A stretch of 64,000 nucleotides of DNA from Mycobacterium sp. 852014-50255_SCH5639931 (GCF_001665605.1 NZ_LZSV01000024.1:124001-188000), one strand, 5' to 3'. Positions 26,037 to 34,957 are shown, numbered from the stretch's first letter. The notes: a model not told the origin generated them from the letters alone. A program made the numbers and translations.

Positions 26037-26540
26037 GTGTACTACTACCTGTTGATTCTGGCGATCGGCGGCGAACGCCTGATCGAGCTGGCGGTCGCGC
26101 AGCGAAACACCAAATGGTCACTCGCGCACGGGGGCAAGGAGTTCGGCCTGGACCACTACCCGGCGATGGTCAGCATGCATGCGCTGCTGCTGGTTTCGTG
26201 CGTCGTGGAAACCTGGGCGCTCCGCCGGCCGTTCATTCCGTGGCTGGGCTGGCCCATGCTCGCGATCGTGGTGCTTAGCACGGTGGTGCGATGGCGCTGC
26301 GTGAGCGTCCTCGGCAGGCGTTGGAACCCAAGGCTAATCGTGATCCCGGATGCTCCGCTGGTTCGCGACGGGCTCTATCGGTGGGTGCGCCACCCCAATT
26401 ACACGGCGGTCGCGGCGGAGGTGGCGGCGCTGCCGCTGGTTCACTCGGCGTGGCTGACGGCAACCGTGTTCACCATCGCGAACGCGCTCGTGCTCAGGGT
26501 GCGCATCCGGGCGGAGAACGCCGCGTTGGGCCTGGTCTGA
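26037..26540 (+). CDS. ICMT-family membrane methyltransferase (polyketide O-methylation partner)
   Basis: About 167 residues with several membrane helices (LLILAIGGERLIELAVA at the N-terminus, MLAIVVLSTVVRW in the middle) and the conserved C-terminal cofactor-binding segment DGLYRWVRHPNYTAVAAEV, typical of isoprenylcysteine carboxyl methyltransferase and NnrU-like enzymes. The GTG at 26037 follows GAGGGG by seven bases; a GTG at 26022 would overlap the PKS stop (GTGA). The partner relationship to the PKS suggests it methylates an alkylpyrone or resorcinol hydroxyl using SAM, as SrsB and BpsB do. Confidence 0.88.
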   Translation: MYYYLLILAIGGERLIELAVAQRNTKWSLAHGGKEFGLDHYPAMVSMHALLLVSCVVETWALRRPFIPWLGWPMLAIVVLSTVVRWRCVSVLGRRWNPRLIVIPDAPLVRDGLYRWVRHPNYTAVAAEVAALPLVHSAWLTATVFTIANALVLRVRIRAENAALGLV

Positions 26541-26555
26541 GGACTGCCCGCGCGA

Positions 26556-27401
26556 TCAGGGCGCGATGGGGCGATTCGTCCACTCGCGGTCGGGCCGGCG
26601 CGACGAGCGGAACCAACCGCCCGCCGCGCCGGTACCGCCGTCGGTCGGGATGGTGTGGCCGGTGACGAAGGCCGCCAAGTCGGAGGCCAGAAACAGGATG
26701 GCGTGGGCCTGATCCTCGGGCACGCCCATCCGGCCGACCGGCACCCACTGCGGCCACTGGGTCTGCTCGTCGGCCGACAGCCACTGCGAGTAGGGCACCT
26801 GGAGGGATTCGGTGACGTCGGGGGCGATCGCGTTGACCCGCACCCCATGCACGCCCACCTGCACCGCAAGGCTGCGGGTGAACTGGATGACGGCGGCCTT
26901 GAAAGCGGCATAGACCGGGTCCTCCGGGTAGCCGCGCAGGCCCTCGACGGAGGAAACGTTGACGATCGCGCCGGCCCGCCGGGCCACCATCGCCGGCAGG
27001 AACGCGTGGGTGACCAGGAAGACGTGGTGCAGGTTGATCCGGTACAGCTCGTCCCAGAACTGGGGGTCGGTGTCGACGAAATCTCCCGGATGGCGCAGCC
27101 AGTGGCCCACGTTGTTGACCAGAACGTCCACCCGGCCGTAGCGGTCCAACACCGATCGCGCCAGGTCGTCGACCGCATCCGCATCACGGACGTCGGTGAC
27201 CACCGCCACGGCCGATCCACCCGAGGCCGCGATGTCATCGACGGTGCCCGCGGCAAGTCCGCCGTCGATATCGACGATGACCACGTGTGCGCCATGCTGA
27301 GCGAACACCTGCGCGGTGGCCGCGCCGATGCCGCCGCCACCGCCCGTCACCACCGCCACCCGGCCGCCGAGCAGCGACTCAGCGCGCGTTTCGTCACTCA
27401 T
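26556..27401 (-). CDS. Short-chain dehydrogenase/reductase
   Basis: 281 residues: cofactor motif VVTGGGGGIGAATAQVFA, an acidic residue after the second strand (VIVDID) favouring NAD(H), NNVG in place of NNAG, Ser in NVSSVEG and the Tyr-Lys pair in VYAAFKAAVIQF. C-terminal GHTIPTDGGTGAAGGW. It ends close to the methyltransferase gene on the other strand, so it is not part of the PKS operon. Substrate unknown. Confidence 0.9.
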   Translation of the reverse strand: MSDETRAESLLGGRVAVVTGGGGGIGAATAQVFAQHGAHVVIVDIDGGLAAGTVDDIAASGGSAVAVVTDVRDADAVDDLARSVLDRYGRVDVLVNNVGHWLRHPGDFVDTDPQFWDELYRINLHHVFLVTHAFLPAMVARRAGAIVNVSSVEGLRGYPEDPVYAAFKAAVIQFTRSLAVQVGVHGVRVNAIAPDVTESLQVPYSQWLSADEQTQWPQWVPVGRMGVPEDQAHAILFLASDLAAFVTGHTIPTDGGTGAAGGWFRSSRRPDREWTNRPIAP

Positions 27402-27596
27402 CGCTCATATCTTGGCCCACCGGGCGGAGATCGGCCGGAAATCGGCCAGGCCCAGAGGCGGCAAGCCGCCGGAAACGTCCCTTGTACCCAGCCACCCGCG
27501 TCGATAAACCGTGATGTAGCCAACATTCGTGCGACCTTCACCCGCAGTTTTTCCGGGCCATGGAGGGGTACTCCCTGCCCACGTAGGAGGGATTGC

Positions 27597-28634
27597 ATGG
27601 TTAGCACCGCCGATCCACGTCGCGTATTGCCAAGTCGCGCAATGAAGCGGCGAATCCACCATCGCCACAGTCCGCAAGCGGTCGCGGTCTCGTTGGCCAG
27701 CCGCCTGATCGTGAAAAACACCGTGCGCGCGTGGGCAATCACCCCGAACCTGCGCTGGCCATTCGAATACGTCGACGGACTCGCGGGCTTGGCGCCGCGC
27801 CTGGGCATCGCAGCTGATATTGAACCGGTGCGGCTGGAAAATTGTGCCGCCGAGTGGGTTTGCGCCCCCGGCGCGTCGACGGATCGGGCCATCCTCTATC
27901 TGCATGGCGGTGCGTTCCTGACCTGCGGCCTCAACACGCATCGCTCCGTGGTGACGCGCCTTTCGAAAGCCGCGGACGCCGCCGTGCTCACGGTCGGATA
28001 CCGAAAGCTGCCCACGCATCAGTTAACCGACGCGATCGACGATGGAATGAGCGGTCTTCGCTGGCTGCAGGATCGCGGCTTCGACGGTGACCAGGTAGTG
28101 GTAGCCGGCGATTCCGCCGGGGGATATCTCGCGTTCATGACCACGCTGCTGGCCATCAGCAATGAGCTGATGAGACCCGCGGGGATTGCGACGATCTCAC
28201 CGTTCACCGACGCCGACCCGGCACGAAAGCTGAAGCACCGCAACGCGCGCAAGTGCTCGATGTTCACGCGCGGGGCTTTATCGATGTTCGCTCAATACCT
28301 CAGCCAGGCGCAGCTCTTGGAGGGGCGCGGCGACTCCACCGTCGCCTCACCTGTCGACGCCGATCTCTCGTCGTTGCCGCCGGTGACCATCCACGCCAGC
28401 TCGGATGAGTTGCTGCTTCCGGATGCCGAGTTCATGGCAAAGCGCTTGGAAGCCAGCGGAATCCCGTGCGATCTGCACCTATGGGACGGACAGATCCACG
28501 ACTTCCCGCTGGCGGCGGACATCCTGCCCGAGGGCAGACGGGCCATTCGCTACATCGGGGATTTCATCAAGGACGTCACCGCAGCGCGCGAGTCGTGGCG
28601 CTATAGTTTGCACGCCACCGCGGCGGCGGGGTAG
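27597..28634 (+). CDS. Alpha/beta hydrolase of the hormone-sensitive-lipase type
   Basis: 345 residues. Oxyanion motif HGGAF (ILYLHGGAFLTCG), nucleophile GDSAGG (VVVAGDSAGGYLA), the acid near SSDELLLPDAEF and His in WDGQIHDFPLA. This is the family of mycobacterial Lip esterases and steryl acetyl hydrolases. A perfect Shine-Dalgarno (AGGAGG) sits six bases before the ATG. No signal peptide. It stands alone between a divergent SDR and a possible terminator hairpin. Confidence 0.9.
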   Translation: MVSTADPRRVLPSRAMKRRIHHRHSPQAVAVSLASRLIVKNTVRAWAITPNLRWPFEYVDGLAGLAPRLGIAADIEPVRLENCAAEWVCAPGASTDRAILYLHGGAFLTCGLNTHRSVVTRLSKAADAAVLTVGYRKLPTHQLTDAIDDGMSGLRWLQDRGFDGDQVVVAGDSAGGYLAFMTTLLAISNELMRPAGIATISPFTDADPARKLKHRNARKCSMFTRGALSMFAQYLSQAQLLEGRGDSTVASPVDADLSSLPPVTIHASSDELLLPDAEFMAKRLEASGIPCDLHLWDGQIHDFPLAADILPEGRRAIRYIGDFIKDVTAARESWRYSLHATAAAG

Positions 28635-28644
28635 CAGAAGCCTC

Positions 28645-28691
28645 GGACGCGCCTGCGGCGCATGCTAATTCAGCGATGACGAGGCGCGTCC
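28645..28691. terminator. Inverted repeat after the lipase-like gene
   Basis: GGACGCGCCT (28645-28654) pairs perfectly with AGGCGCGTCC (28682-28691) across a 27-base loop, beginning about 11 bases after the stop at 28634. There is no U tract, which is usual for mycobacterial terminators; the long loop lowers confidence. Confidence 0.35.
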
Positions 28692-28989
28692 ACTACTGAT
28701 GCCCTCGGATTCGGGCTCCATCAACATGATTTCACGCTGCCCCTGCCAGTCGGGCGGGGGCGTCTCGAGCCGCACCCCACTCTCTCGTCGCCGGGCGGAA
28801 CGTCCGCTGTGGCGCGCTGCCGCTCCGCGGCAACTGCGGCGGGGTCGTCGTGAGAAAATTATCGTCGCTCTCTCGCATGAACGGTGGGTTATCCGCCGCC
28901 CACCCGTCGAACACGGGGGCCAATACGTCGCGTCGTAGCTGGTGGCGAGGCCCCGGCGAATTCGGCGTCCTGATTCTTGCGGCTGCCGA

Positions 28990-28995
28990 TACAGT
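28990..28995 (+). promoter_or_regulatory. -10 element of a probable leaderless transcript (FHA-ABC exporter)
   Basis: TACAGT followed by eight bases and the ATG at 29004, with no ribosome site. It supports this ATG rather than an upstream in-frame start at 28977, which would lie within the promoter. Confidence 0.55.
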
Positions 28996-29003
28996 TGGTC
29001 CTG

Positions 29004-31673
29004 ATGAGCCGACCAGCCCCGCCCGTGTTGACCGTGCGGTACGAGGGATCCGAGCGCACGTTCGCCGCAGGCAACGATGTTGCGATCGGGCGTGACCTTC
29101 GGGCCGACGTACGCGTGGCACATCCCCTGATCTCCCGCACCCACCTCATCGTCCGATTCGACCAGGGCCGATGGATCGCCGTCGACAACGGCAGCCTGAA
29201 CGGGCTGTTCGTCAACCATCATCGCGTGCCCATGGTCGACATCCAGGACGGCACGCGCGTCAACATCGGCAATCCGGACGGTCCGGCGCTGACCTTCGAG
29301 GTCGGCCGCCACCAGGGCTCGGCCGGGCGGCCCCCGCTGACGACGTCGATACCGATCGTCAACCCAGCCAGCGCGGCGAACCCACAGGTGTCGCAGACCC
29401 AGCCGCCCAGCGCGCCCTGGCCCGGCCAGCCCCAGCATTCGCCGTCGGCCGCTTTCCGGCAGCCCACGCATCAGCCCAGCGGACCGCAGCCCGTCCACCC
29501 GCCGAGCGGATCGATGCCGAGCCACCCGTCCGCCCCCCAGCCCCGATACCCGACCGGTGGCCAACCGGCGACCCCGCCGAGCGGACCGCAACACGCCCCG
29601 CACATTTACCGCTCGTCGCCGATGAATGTCCCCCCGGCCCAGCCGCAGCAGCCGGCCGGGCTGGAGACCGGGCGCGTCGGTGGTGATGCGGCGAACCTCG
29701 CGACATCGATGCTGAAGATCCTGCGGCCCGGCAAAGCCGGGCTGGACTCCGCACCGGGCGCGATCAAAATCGGCCGGGCCAACGACAACGACATCGTCAT
29801 TCCCGAAGTGCTGGCGTCCCGCCACCACGCCACCCTGGTCCCGACGCCGCACGGCACCGAGATCCACGACAACCGCAGCATCAACGGCACTTTCGTCAAC
29901 GGCGCGCGGGTCGACACGGCGGTGCTCCACGACGGCGACGTCGTCACGATCGGCAACATCGACCTCGTCTTCGCCGGCGGCACGCTGGCCCGCCGCGACG
30001 AGAGCGCGACCGCCACCCCCACGGGCGGCCTGGACGTGCGCGGGGTGACCTGGACGATCGAGAACAACAAGACGCTGCTCGACGACATCTCGCTGGGCGC
30101 GCAGCCCGGAACGCTGACGGCCGTCATCGGCCCCTCGGGTGCGGGCAAGTCGACGTTCGCCCGGTTGGTCGCGGGATACACGCACCCGACCAGGGGCACG
30201 GTCGCGTTCGAGGGCCACAACGTGCACGCCGAGTACGCCTCGCTGCGCAGCAGAATCGGCATGGTCCCCCAGGACGACGTGGTGCACGGACAGCTGACGG
30301 TGCAACAGGCGTTGATGTACGCCGCCGAGCTGCGGCTGCCCCCGGACACTACGAAGGACGACAGGGCTCAGGTGGTTGCCCGGGTCCTCGAGGAACTCGA
30401 GATGACCCAGCACCTGCACACCCGGGTCGACAAGCTCTCCGGCGGCCAGCGCAAGCGCGCCTCGGTCGCCCTGGAGCTGCTGACCGGGCCGTCGCTGCTG
30501 ATCCTGGACGAGCCGACCTCCGGCCTGGACCCGGCGCTGGACCGCCAGGTGATGACCATGCTGCGGCAGCTGGCGGACGCCGGACGTGTGGTGCTCGTGG
30601 TCACCCACTCGCTGACGTACCTGGACGTCTGCGATCAGGTCCTACTGCTAGCGCCCGGCGGCAAGACCGCCTTCTGCGGGCCGCCCAACCAGATCGGGCC
30701 GGCCATGGGCACGACGAACTGGGCCGACATCTTCAGCACGGTCGCGGGCGACCCCGACGGGTCCAAGGCGCGGTACCTGGCGCGCACGGGGCCGCAGCCG
30801 CCGCCGCCCCCCGCCCAGCAGCCCGCCGACCTGGGCGACCCGTCGCACACGAGCCTCTTCCGGCAGTTCTCCACGATCGCCAGGCGCCAGGTCCGGTTGA
30901 TCTTCTCCGACCGCGGCTACTTCGTCTTCCTGGCGGTGCTGCCGTTCATCATGGGTTCGCTGTCCATGTCGGTGCCCGGCACCGTCGGATTCGGCATCCC
31001 CAATCCCATGGGCGCCGCACCCAACGAGCCCGGGCAGATCCTGGTGTTGCTCAACGTCGGCGCGGTGTTCATGGGGACCGCGCTGACCATCCGCGACCTG
31101 ATCGGCGAACGCCCGATCTTCCTGCGCGAACAGGCGGTCGGCCTGTCGACCAGCGCTTACCTGATGGCGAAGGTCTGCGTCTACACGATTTTCGCGGTCA
31201 TCCAATCGGCGATCGTGACCATCATCGTGCTGCTCGGCAAGGGCGGTCCGACCCAGGGTGCCGTGGCGCTCGGCCGGCCGGGTCTCGAACTGTTCGCCGA
31301 CGTCGCGTTGACGTGCGTGGCCTCGGCGATGCTCGGGCTGGCACTGTCGGCCATCGCCAAGTCGAACGAACAGATCATGCCGCTCCTGGTGGTGGCGGTC
31401 ATGTCGCAGCTGGTGTTCTCCGGCGGCATGATCCCGGTAACCGGGCGGCTCGGGCTGGACCAGATGTCCTGGGCGACCCCGGCGCGCTGGGGGTTCGCGG
31501 CGTCGGCCTCGACCGCCGACCTGACCAAATTGGTGCCCGGCCCGCTCAGCCCGAAGGACGCCCACTGGCATCACACGCCGGGCGCTTGGTGGTTCGACAT
31601 CGCGATGCTGGTGGTTATCAGCGTGTTCTACCTGAGCTTCGTCCGCTGGAAGATCCGGCTCAAGGGCGGCTGA
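29004..31673 (+). CDS. ABC exporter with two FHA domains (Rv1747-like)
   Basis: 889 residues, like M. tuberculosis Rv1747. Order: FHA1 (about 1-100, with VGRDLRA-type strand and SRTH), a Pro/Gln-rich linker (about 110-230), FHA2 (about 245-335, with SRHHATL and SINGTFVNG), an ABC ATPase (Walker A GPSGAGKST, signature LSGGQRKR, Walker B LLILDEPTSGLDPA) and a C-terminal ABC-2 membrane domain of about six helices. Rv1747 is reported to export phosphatidylinositol mannosides and is controlled by the Ser/Thr kinase PknF, which binds its FHA domains through phosphothreonines. Unlike M. tuberculosis, no pknF gene is adjacent here. Confidence 0.92.
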   Translation: MSRPAPPVLTVRYEGSERTFAAGNDVAIGRDLRADVRVAHPLISRTHLIVRFDQGRWIAVDNGSLNGLFVNHHRVPMVDIQDGTRVNIGNPDGPALTFEVGRHQGSAGRPPLTTSIPIVNPASAANPQVSQTQPPSAPWPGQPQHSPSAAFRQPTHQPSGPQPVHPPSGSMPSHPSAPQPRYPTGGQPATPPSGPQHAPHIYRSSPMNVPPAQPQQPAGLETGRVGGDAANLATSMLKILRPGKAGLDSAPGAIKIGRANDNDIVIPEVLASRHHATLVPTPHGTEIHDNRSINGTFVNGARVDTAVLHDGDVVTIGNIDLVFAGGTLARRDESATATPTGGLDVRGVTWTIENNKTLLDDISLGAQPGTLTAVIGPSGAGKSTFARLVAGYTHPTRGTVAFEGHNVHAEYASLRSRIGMVPQDDVVHGQLTVQQALMYAAELRLPPDTTKDDRAQVVARVLEELEMTQHLHTRVDKLSGGQRKRASVALELLTGPSLLILDEPTSGLDPALDRQVMTMLRQLADAGRVVLVVTHSLTYLDVCDQVLLLAPGGKTAFCGPPNQIGPAMGTTNWADIFSTVAGDPDGSKARYLARTGPQPPPPPAQQPADLGDPSHTSLFRQFSTIARRQVRLIFSDRGYFVFLAVLPFIMGSLSMSVPGTVGFGIPNPMGAAPNEPGQILVLLNVGAVFMGTALTIRDLIGERPIFLREQAVGLSTSAYLMAKVCVYTIFAVIQSAIVTIIVLLGKGGPTQGAVALGRPGLELFADVALTCVASAMLGLALSAIAKSNEQIMPLLVVAVMSQLVFSGGMIPVTGRLGLDQMSWATPARWGFAASASTADLTKLVPGPLSPKDAHWHHTPGAWWFDIAMLVVISVFYLSFVRWKIRLKGG

Positions 31674-31685
31674 GGCGGCGCTCGG

Positions 31686-31850
31686 TCAGGCTCCCTTGCG
31701 GATTGCCTGCTCCGCGGCCGTCCGCATGCGGTCGGACAATTCCAGGAGTGCATGCTCGCCAACGCCCAGCGGCAGGGTGTACGCCAGTTGGCGCAATTCG
31801 ACGGCATAGTTGCGCATGTCTTCGCGGAGGCGGGTCTCAACACTGGGCAT
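31686..31850 (-). CDS. Small hypothetical helical protein (54 aa)
   Basis: A 54-residue ORF with an ATG at 31850 preceded by GAGGGAG five bases away, a good ribosome site. The sequence is entirely helix-forming and charged (RLREDMRNYAVELRQLAYTL, ALLELSDRMRTAAEQAI), with no Cys or membrane segment. It is convergent with the ABC exporter gene, 12 bases apart. Probably a conserved mycobacterial small protein; function unknown. Confidence 0.65.
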   Translation of the reverse strand: MPSVETRLREDMRNYAVELRQLAYTLPLGVGEHALLELSDRMRTAAEQAIRKGA

Positions 31851-32087
31851 GACTTCTCCCTCAGGCTGCGGCTGGGCAGAGTGCCTGGTCAGCATCGACC
31901 GGCCGATGTAAAAAGCTTGGCAGCGATGCCGCGGATCTGCGAGAGCGCCGATACGAATTAACGGGAGTTTGACAGCGTATTTACAGTCGGGACGCGCAGA
32001 CGATCTCCTCCCGCGCCGAGGGCGACGTCACGACGAAATCCCTGGCGCGATCTCGCCTTGGCGTTACGCTGGCGCTGCTTGGTGGAA

Positions 32088-32114
32088 AGCCTTTCAGAAA
32101 GGCTGCAGAAAGGC
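32088..32114. promoter_or_regulatory. Palindrome and direct repeat upstream of the igr-like operon
   Basis: AGCCTTT-CAG-AAAGGCT (32088-32104) is a perfect inverted repeat with 7-base arms. CAGAAAGGC within it (32095-32103) is repeated directly at 32106-32114, an 11-base period. It lies just before the first gene of the 9-kb operon and after a possible -10 (TACGCT, 32065-32070), so it may be an operator or a hairpin in the 5' leader. Confidence 0.5.
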
Positions 32115-32126
32115 AGTGGCGCCGGA

Positions 32127-33305
32127 ATGGATTTCGAACTCGACGCCGGGCAGCGCGCCTGGCTGGCCGAGGTCCGCGAGTTCCTGCACGACAACGTCAC
32201 CCCGGAGTTGCGAGCCGAGCTCGCCGAGCACGACCTGGAGTTCCCCGGCGGCGAGGTGGCGCGGTTTCGTCGCAAGATCGGGGGGAAGGGCTGGTTCGGG
32301 CTGAACTGGCCCCGCGAGTACGGCGGGCTGGGGCTGGGCGCCATCCACCTGCACCTGTTGATGAGCGAATTCGAGTACTGGGGCGTCCCCGGGCCCGACC
32401 TGACGGTCACCTCCGTCGCGCCGATGATCATGCGCCACGGCACCGAACGGAACAAAATCGAATGGCTGCCGCTCATCGCCAGGGGCGAAATGGTCTGTGC
32501 CGTCGGATATTCCGAGCCCGAGGCCGGAACCGACCTGGCCAATTTGCGCACCAGCGCCTTCCGCGACGGCGACGAATGGGTGATCAATGGCACCAAGATC
32601 TGGAACAGCGGCGCCCAGCGCGCCACCCACGAGTGGCTCTGCGTGCGTACCGATCCGAATGCCGTTCGCCATCGGGGCATCTCAGTCATCATCGTGCCGA
32701 TCGACAGTCCCGGTGTGACGATCAGGCCGCTGTACGCGTGGTCGGGCTATCGCACCAACGAGGTGCACTTCCGTGACGTGCGGGTGCCGGTCACCAACCT
32801 GGTCGGCGAGGTCAACCGCGGCTGGACGTACATCACCGGCGCGCTCGACCTGGAACGCGGCGCACTGACCAACGCGGGCGACCTGCATCGCGCCGTTGAG
32901 GAGCTGCGTGAGCTGGCGCGGGTGCCGCGCCGAGATGGCACGGTGCCCTCCGACAGCCCGTCGCTGCGGCGCCGGCTCGCGCAGGCGGAAGCCGACGTGG
33001 CGGTGGCCACCCTGATGGGCTACGAGGCCGCGTCGATCCTCGACAGCGGCGTCATCCCTTCGGTGGAGGTCAGCGTCGAGAAGATCTTCACCAGTGAACT
33101 GCGCCAGCGCATCGCGGTGCTCGCGCTCGACCTGCTCGGCCCGGACGGTTTGTTGGCGCACCGCAGCCAAGAGGCGCCGCTGGGCGGCAAGTTCGAGCGG
33201 CTCTATCGGGCCGCGCCCCTGATGCGTTTCGGCGGCGGCACCAACGAGGTGCTCCGCGACATCGTCGCCCAGCGCGGGCACAAGATGCCCAGCTACGGGC
33301 GCTGA
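32127..33305 (+). CDS. Acyl-CoA dehydrogenase (FadE29-like subunit)
   Basis: 392 residues with the acyl-CoA dehydrogenase fold: N-terminal helices, GLNWPREYGGLGLG, the flavin-contact strand VGYSEPEAGTDLANL, and a C-terminal FGGGTNEVLRDIVAQ FAD-binding segment. The sequence is closest in style to the actinobacterial steroid-degrading heterotetramers (ChsE1-ChsE2, i.e. FadE28-FadE29), in which two different subunits share FAD sites. The next gene encodes a partner-like dehydrogenase. It should dehydrogenate an acyl-CoA carried on a bulky or short side chain. The start ATG is at 32127; an in-frame ATG at 32058 would include the palindromic leader. Confidence 0.9.
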   Translation: MDFELDAGQRAWLAEVREFLHDNVTPELRAELAEHDLEFPGGEVARFRRKIGGKGWFGLNWPREYGGLGLGAIHLHLLMSEFEYWGVPGPDLTVTSVAPMIMRHGTERNKIEWLPLIARGEMVCAVGYSEPEAGTDLANLRTSAFRDGDEWVINGTKIWNSGAQRATHEWLCVRTDPNAVRHRGISVIIVPIDSPGVTIRPLYAWSGYRTNEVHFRDVRVPVTNLVGEVNRGWTYITGALDLERGALTNAGDLHRAVEELRELARVPRRDGTVPSDSPSLRRRLAQAEADVAVATLMGYEAASILDSGVIPSVEVSVEKIFTSELRQRIAVLALDLLGPDGLLAHRSQEAPLGGKFERLYRAAPLMRFGGGTNEVLRDIVAQRGHKMPSYGR

Positions 33306-33325
33306 CGGGAACGCACAGTAATCAG

Positions 33326-34444
33326 ATGAAGGCGATACCCACCGCTGAGCAGCGCGAGTTCGCCTCGGCGTTGCGCGCCCTGCTGGCGGCCGAAAGCCCA
33401 GTGCCGTTGGTGCGCGCGCTGAACGAACCGGGCGCGGACCGTCGCACCCCGGCGCTGTGGAAAGCGCTGAACGACGCGGGCGTCCTCGGGCTGGCCATCG
33501 CCGAGGAATACGGCGGCTCCGGCGGCTCGCTCGACGATCTCGCCGTTTTCTACACCGAGGCCGGACGCGCGCTGTGCCCGACGACGATCCAGAGCAGCAT
33601 TCAAGCGGCGCTCGCGGTCGACCAGCTCGGCTCCCCGAATGCCAAGGGCACCTGGCTGCCGCCCCTGGCCCGCGGCACCGTTCGCGGCACCACGGCGCTG
33701 TGGAGCGCCCGCGACGCGGCCGTGGTGTCGGCTGCCCTCCGCGCCGACCCCGTGTCGGGGCAATGGCGGCTGAACGGCACCGCGGACTACGTCGCCGACG
33801 CCGACGTCGCCGACATCATCGTGATTTCGGCTGCGGCGCAAGAACATACGTTCGCTTTCATCGTCGACACCAATGCAACCGGGGTGGTCACGAAACCGCT
33901 CGCCATGGCCGGCGGGAACCGGGCGTTCACCGTGCGCTTCGACGACGTCATGGTCCCCGCCGACGCGCTGCTCGGTGACGTCTCCGCCGTGAAACTGCGG
34001 CGGTTGGCCAATGCGGCGGTGGCACTGGGATCGCTGGACCTGGTGGGAGTCGGCCAGGCGGTCATCGACCGCACCGTCGAATACACCACGCTGCGTCACC
34101 AGTTCGGCCGGCCCATCGCGTCGTTCCAGGCCGCCCAGCACCTGGTCGCGGACATGCACATCGCCGTGGCGGCGGCGCGGCTGGCCGCGCACGCGGCGGT
34201 CTTCTGGATCGCACGCGGTCGCACGGCGACCCGGGAGACCGCCATCGCGCGCATGCACGCGGCCGGCGCGGCCAGGCTGATCACATTGGACGCCCACCAA
34301 TTGCACGGCGGCATGGGATATGTCACCGAAACCGACCTGCATCTGTGGACCGAGCGGGCACGGCGGGGCTCGACGTGGGGCGGCGGGGCGGACGTCGCCG
34401 CATCGTGGCTGGAGGAGACCTTGGACTCGGAGGAGCCTGGATGA
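33326..34444 (+). CDS. Acyl-CoA dehydrogenase (FadE28-like partner subunit)
   Basis: 372 residues. Shares the acyl-CoA dehydrogenase fold (GLAIAEEYGGSGGSLDDLAV, HQFGRPIASFQAAQHLVADM, HQLHGGMGYVTETDLHLW), and is shorter than its neighbour, as FadE28 is relative to FadE29. The weakly conserved middle domain (ALWSARDAAVV in place of the usual T-E-P-x-A-G-S-D motif) suggests it is the partner lacking part of the FAD/substrate site, giving an alpha2beta2 enzyme with the preceding gene product. Its stop overlaps the next start (ATGA). Confidence 0.9.
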   Translation: MKAIPTAEQREFASALRALLAAESPVPLVRALNEPGADRRTPALWKALNDAGVLGLAIAEEYGGSGGSLDDLAVFYTEAGRALCPTTIQSSIQAALAVDQLGSPNAKGTWLPPLARGTVRGTTALWSARDAAVVSAALRADPVSGQWRLNGTADYVADADVADIIVISAAAQEHTFAFIVDTNATGVVTKPLAMAGGNRAFTVRFDDVMVPADALLGDVSAVKLRRLANAAVALGSLDLVGVGQAVIDRTVEYTTLRHQFGRPIASFQAAQHLVADMHIAVAAARLAAHAAVFWIARGRTATRETAIARMHAAGAARLITLDAHQLHGGMGYVTETDLHLWTERARRGSTWGGGADVAASWLEETLDSEEPG

Positions 34445-34950
34445 GCTCGAATGAACACGACAGCTTGATCGATGCCGAATCCGCGTCGCGCGTCGGCACC
34501 GTCGCCGCCACGGCGACGGGCGAAATGAACCGGCGTGACTGGCAACGCTGGGCGGCGGCGATCGGTGACCACAATCCGTTATGGTTCGACCCGGACTACG
34601 CCAGGACCAACGGCTTTCGTGACATCATCTGCCCTCCGCTGTTTCTGCAGTACGCGGTGCTCGGTGTTACGCACCTCGAGGCACTGCGGCCCGACGGTTC
34701 CTCCGGCGCGATCTCGGGCAGCCTCGCCTTTCCGCGCGCTCCCAAGCGCATGGCCGGCGGCGAGAGCTTCACCTTCCACCTGCCGGCCTACCACCGCGAC
34801 GACATCGAAATGGTGCGCAGCATCGAATCGATCGTCGAAAAGCAGGGCCGCTCCGGCAGATTCGTGTTGGTCACCTGGCGCACGGTATACCGCAACCAGC
34901 ACCGAGAGCTGCTCGCCGAAGCATCGACTTCGATGATCGCCCGTCCCTAG
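34441..34950 (+). CDS. MaoC-like hotdog protein (ChsH2 N-terminal-domain-like)
   Basis: 169 residues with a FAS1-type MaoC dehydratase N-terminal domain: RRDWQRWAAAIGDHNPLWFDPDYA, then PPLFLQYAVLG. The hydratase Asp is followed by NPLW rather than NPxH, so the catalytic His of the R-hydratase motif is missing; this domain probably needs a partner hotdog protein for activity, as ChsH2 needs ChsH1. In M. tuberculosis the equivalent domain is fused to a DUF35 domain; here the DUF35 is a separate gene at 36615. The ATG overlaps the preceding stop. Confidence 0.85.
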   Translation: MSSNEHDSLIDAESASRVGTVAATATGEMNRRDWQRWAAAIGDHNPLWFDPDYARTNGFRDIICPPLFLQYAVLGVTHLEALRPDGSSGAISGSLAFPRAPKRMAGGESFTFHLPAYHRDDIEMVRSIESIVEKQGRSGRFVLVTWRTVYRNQHRELLAEASTSMIARP

Positions 34951-34957
34951 GAGCGTC

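Larger units (their letters stand above)
28635..29003. other. Intergenic region before the FHA-ABC exporter, with a coding-like remnant
   Basis: About 370 bases without a confident gene. Near its left end is an inverted repeat. Read on the minus strand, 28665-28940 looks partly coding: one frame gives segments such as APVFDGWAADNPPFMRESDD, and after a frame change a GC3-rich stretch runs to TAG at 28665 (including ETPPPDWQGQREIMLMEPE). This could be the decayed or frameshifted 3' part of a small gene. The right end carries the promoter of the ABC gene. Confidence 0.35.

Noticed and set aside
26655-27596. Long plus-strand extension in front of the lipase-like hydrolase
   Set aside because: It is antisense to an SDR; the ATG at 27597 has a perfect Shine-Dalgarno sequence.
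28699-28938. Plus-strand 79-codon frame before the FHA-ABC gene
   Set aside because: Arg-rich composition, no ribosome site or conserved feature; the opposite strand looks more coding-like.
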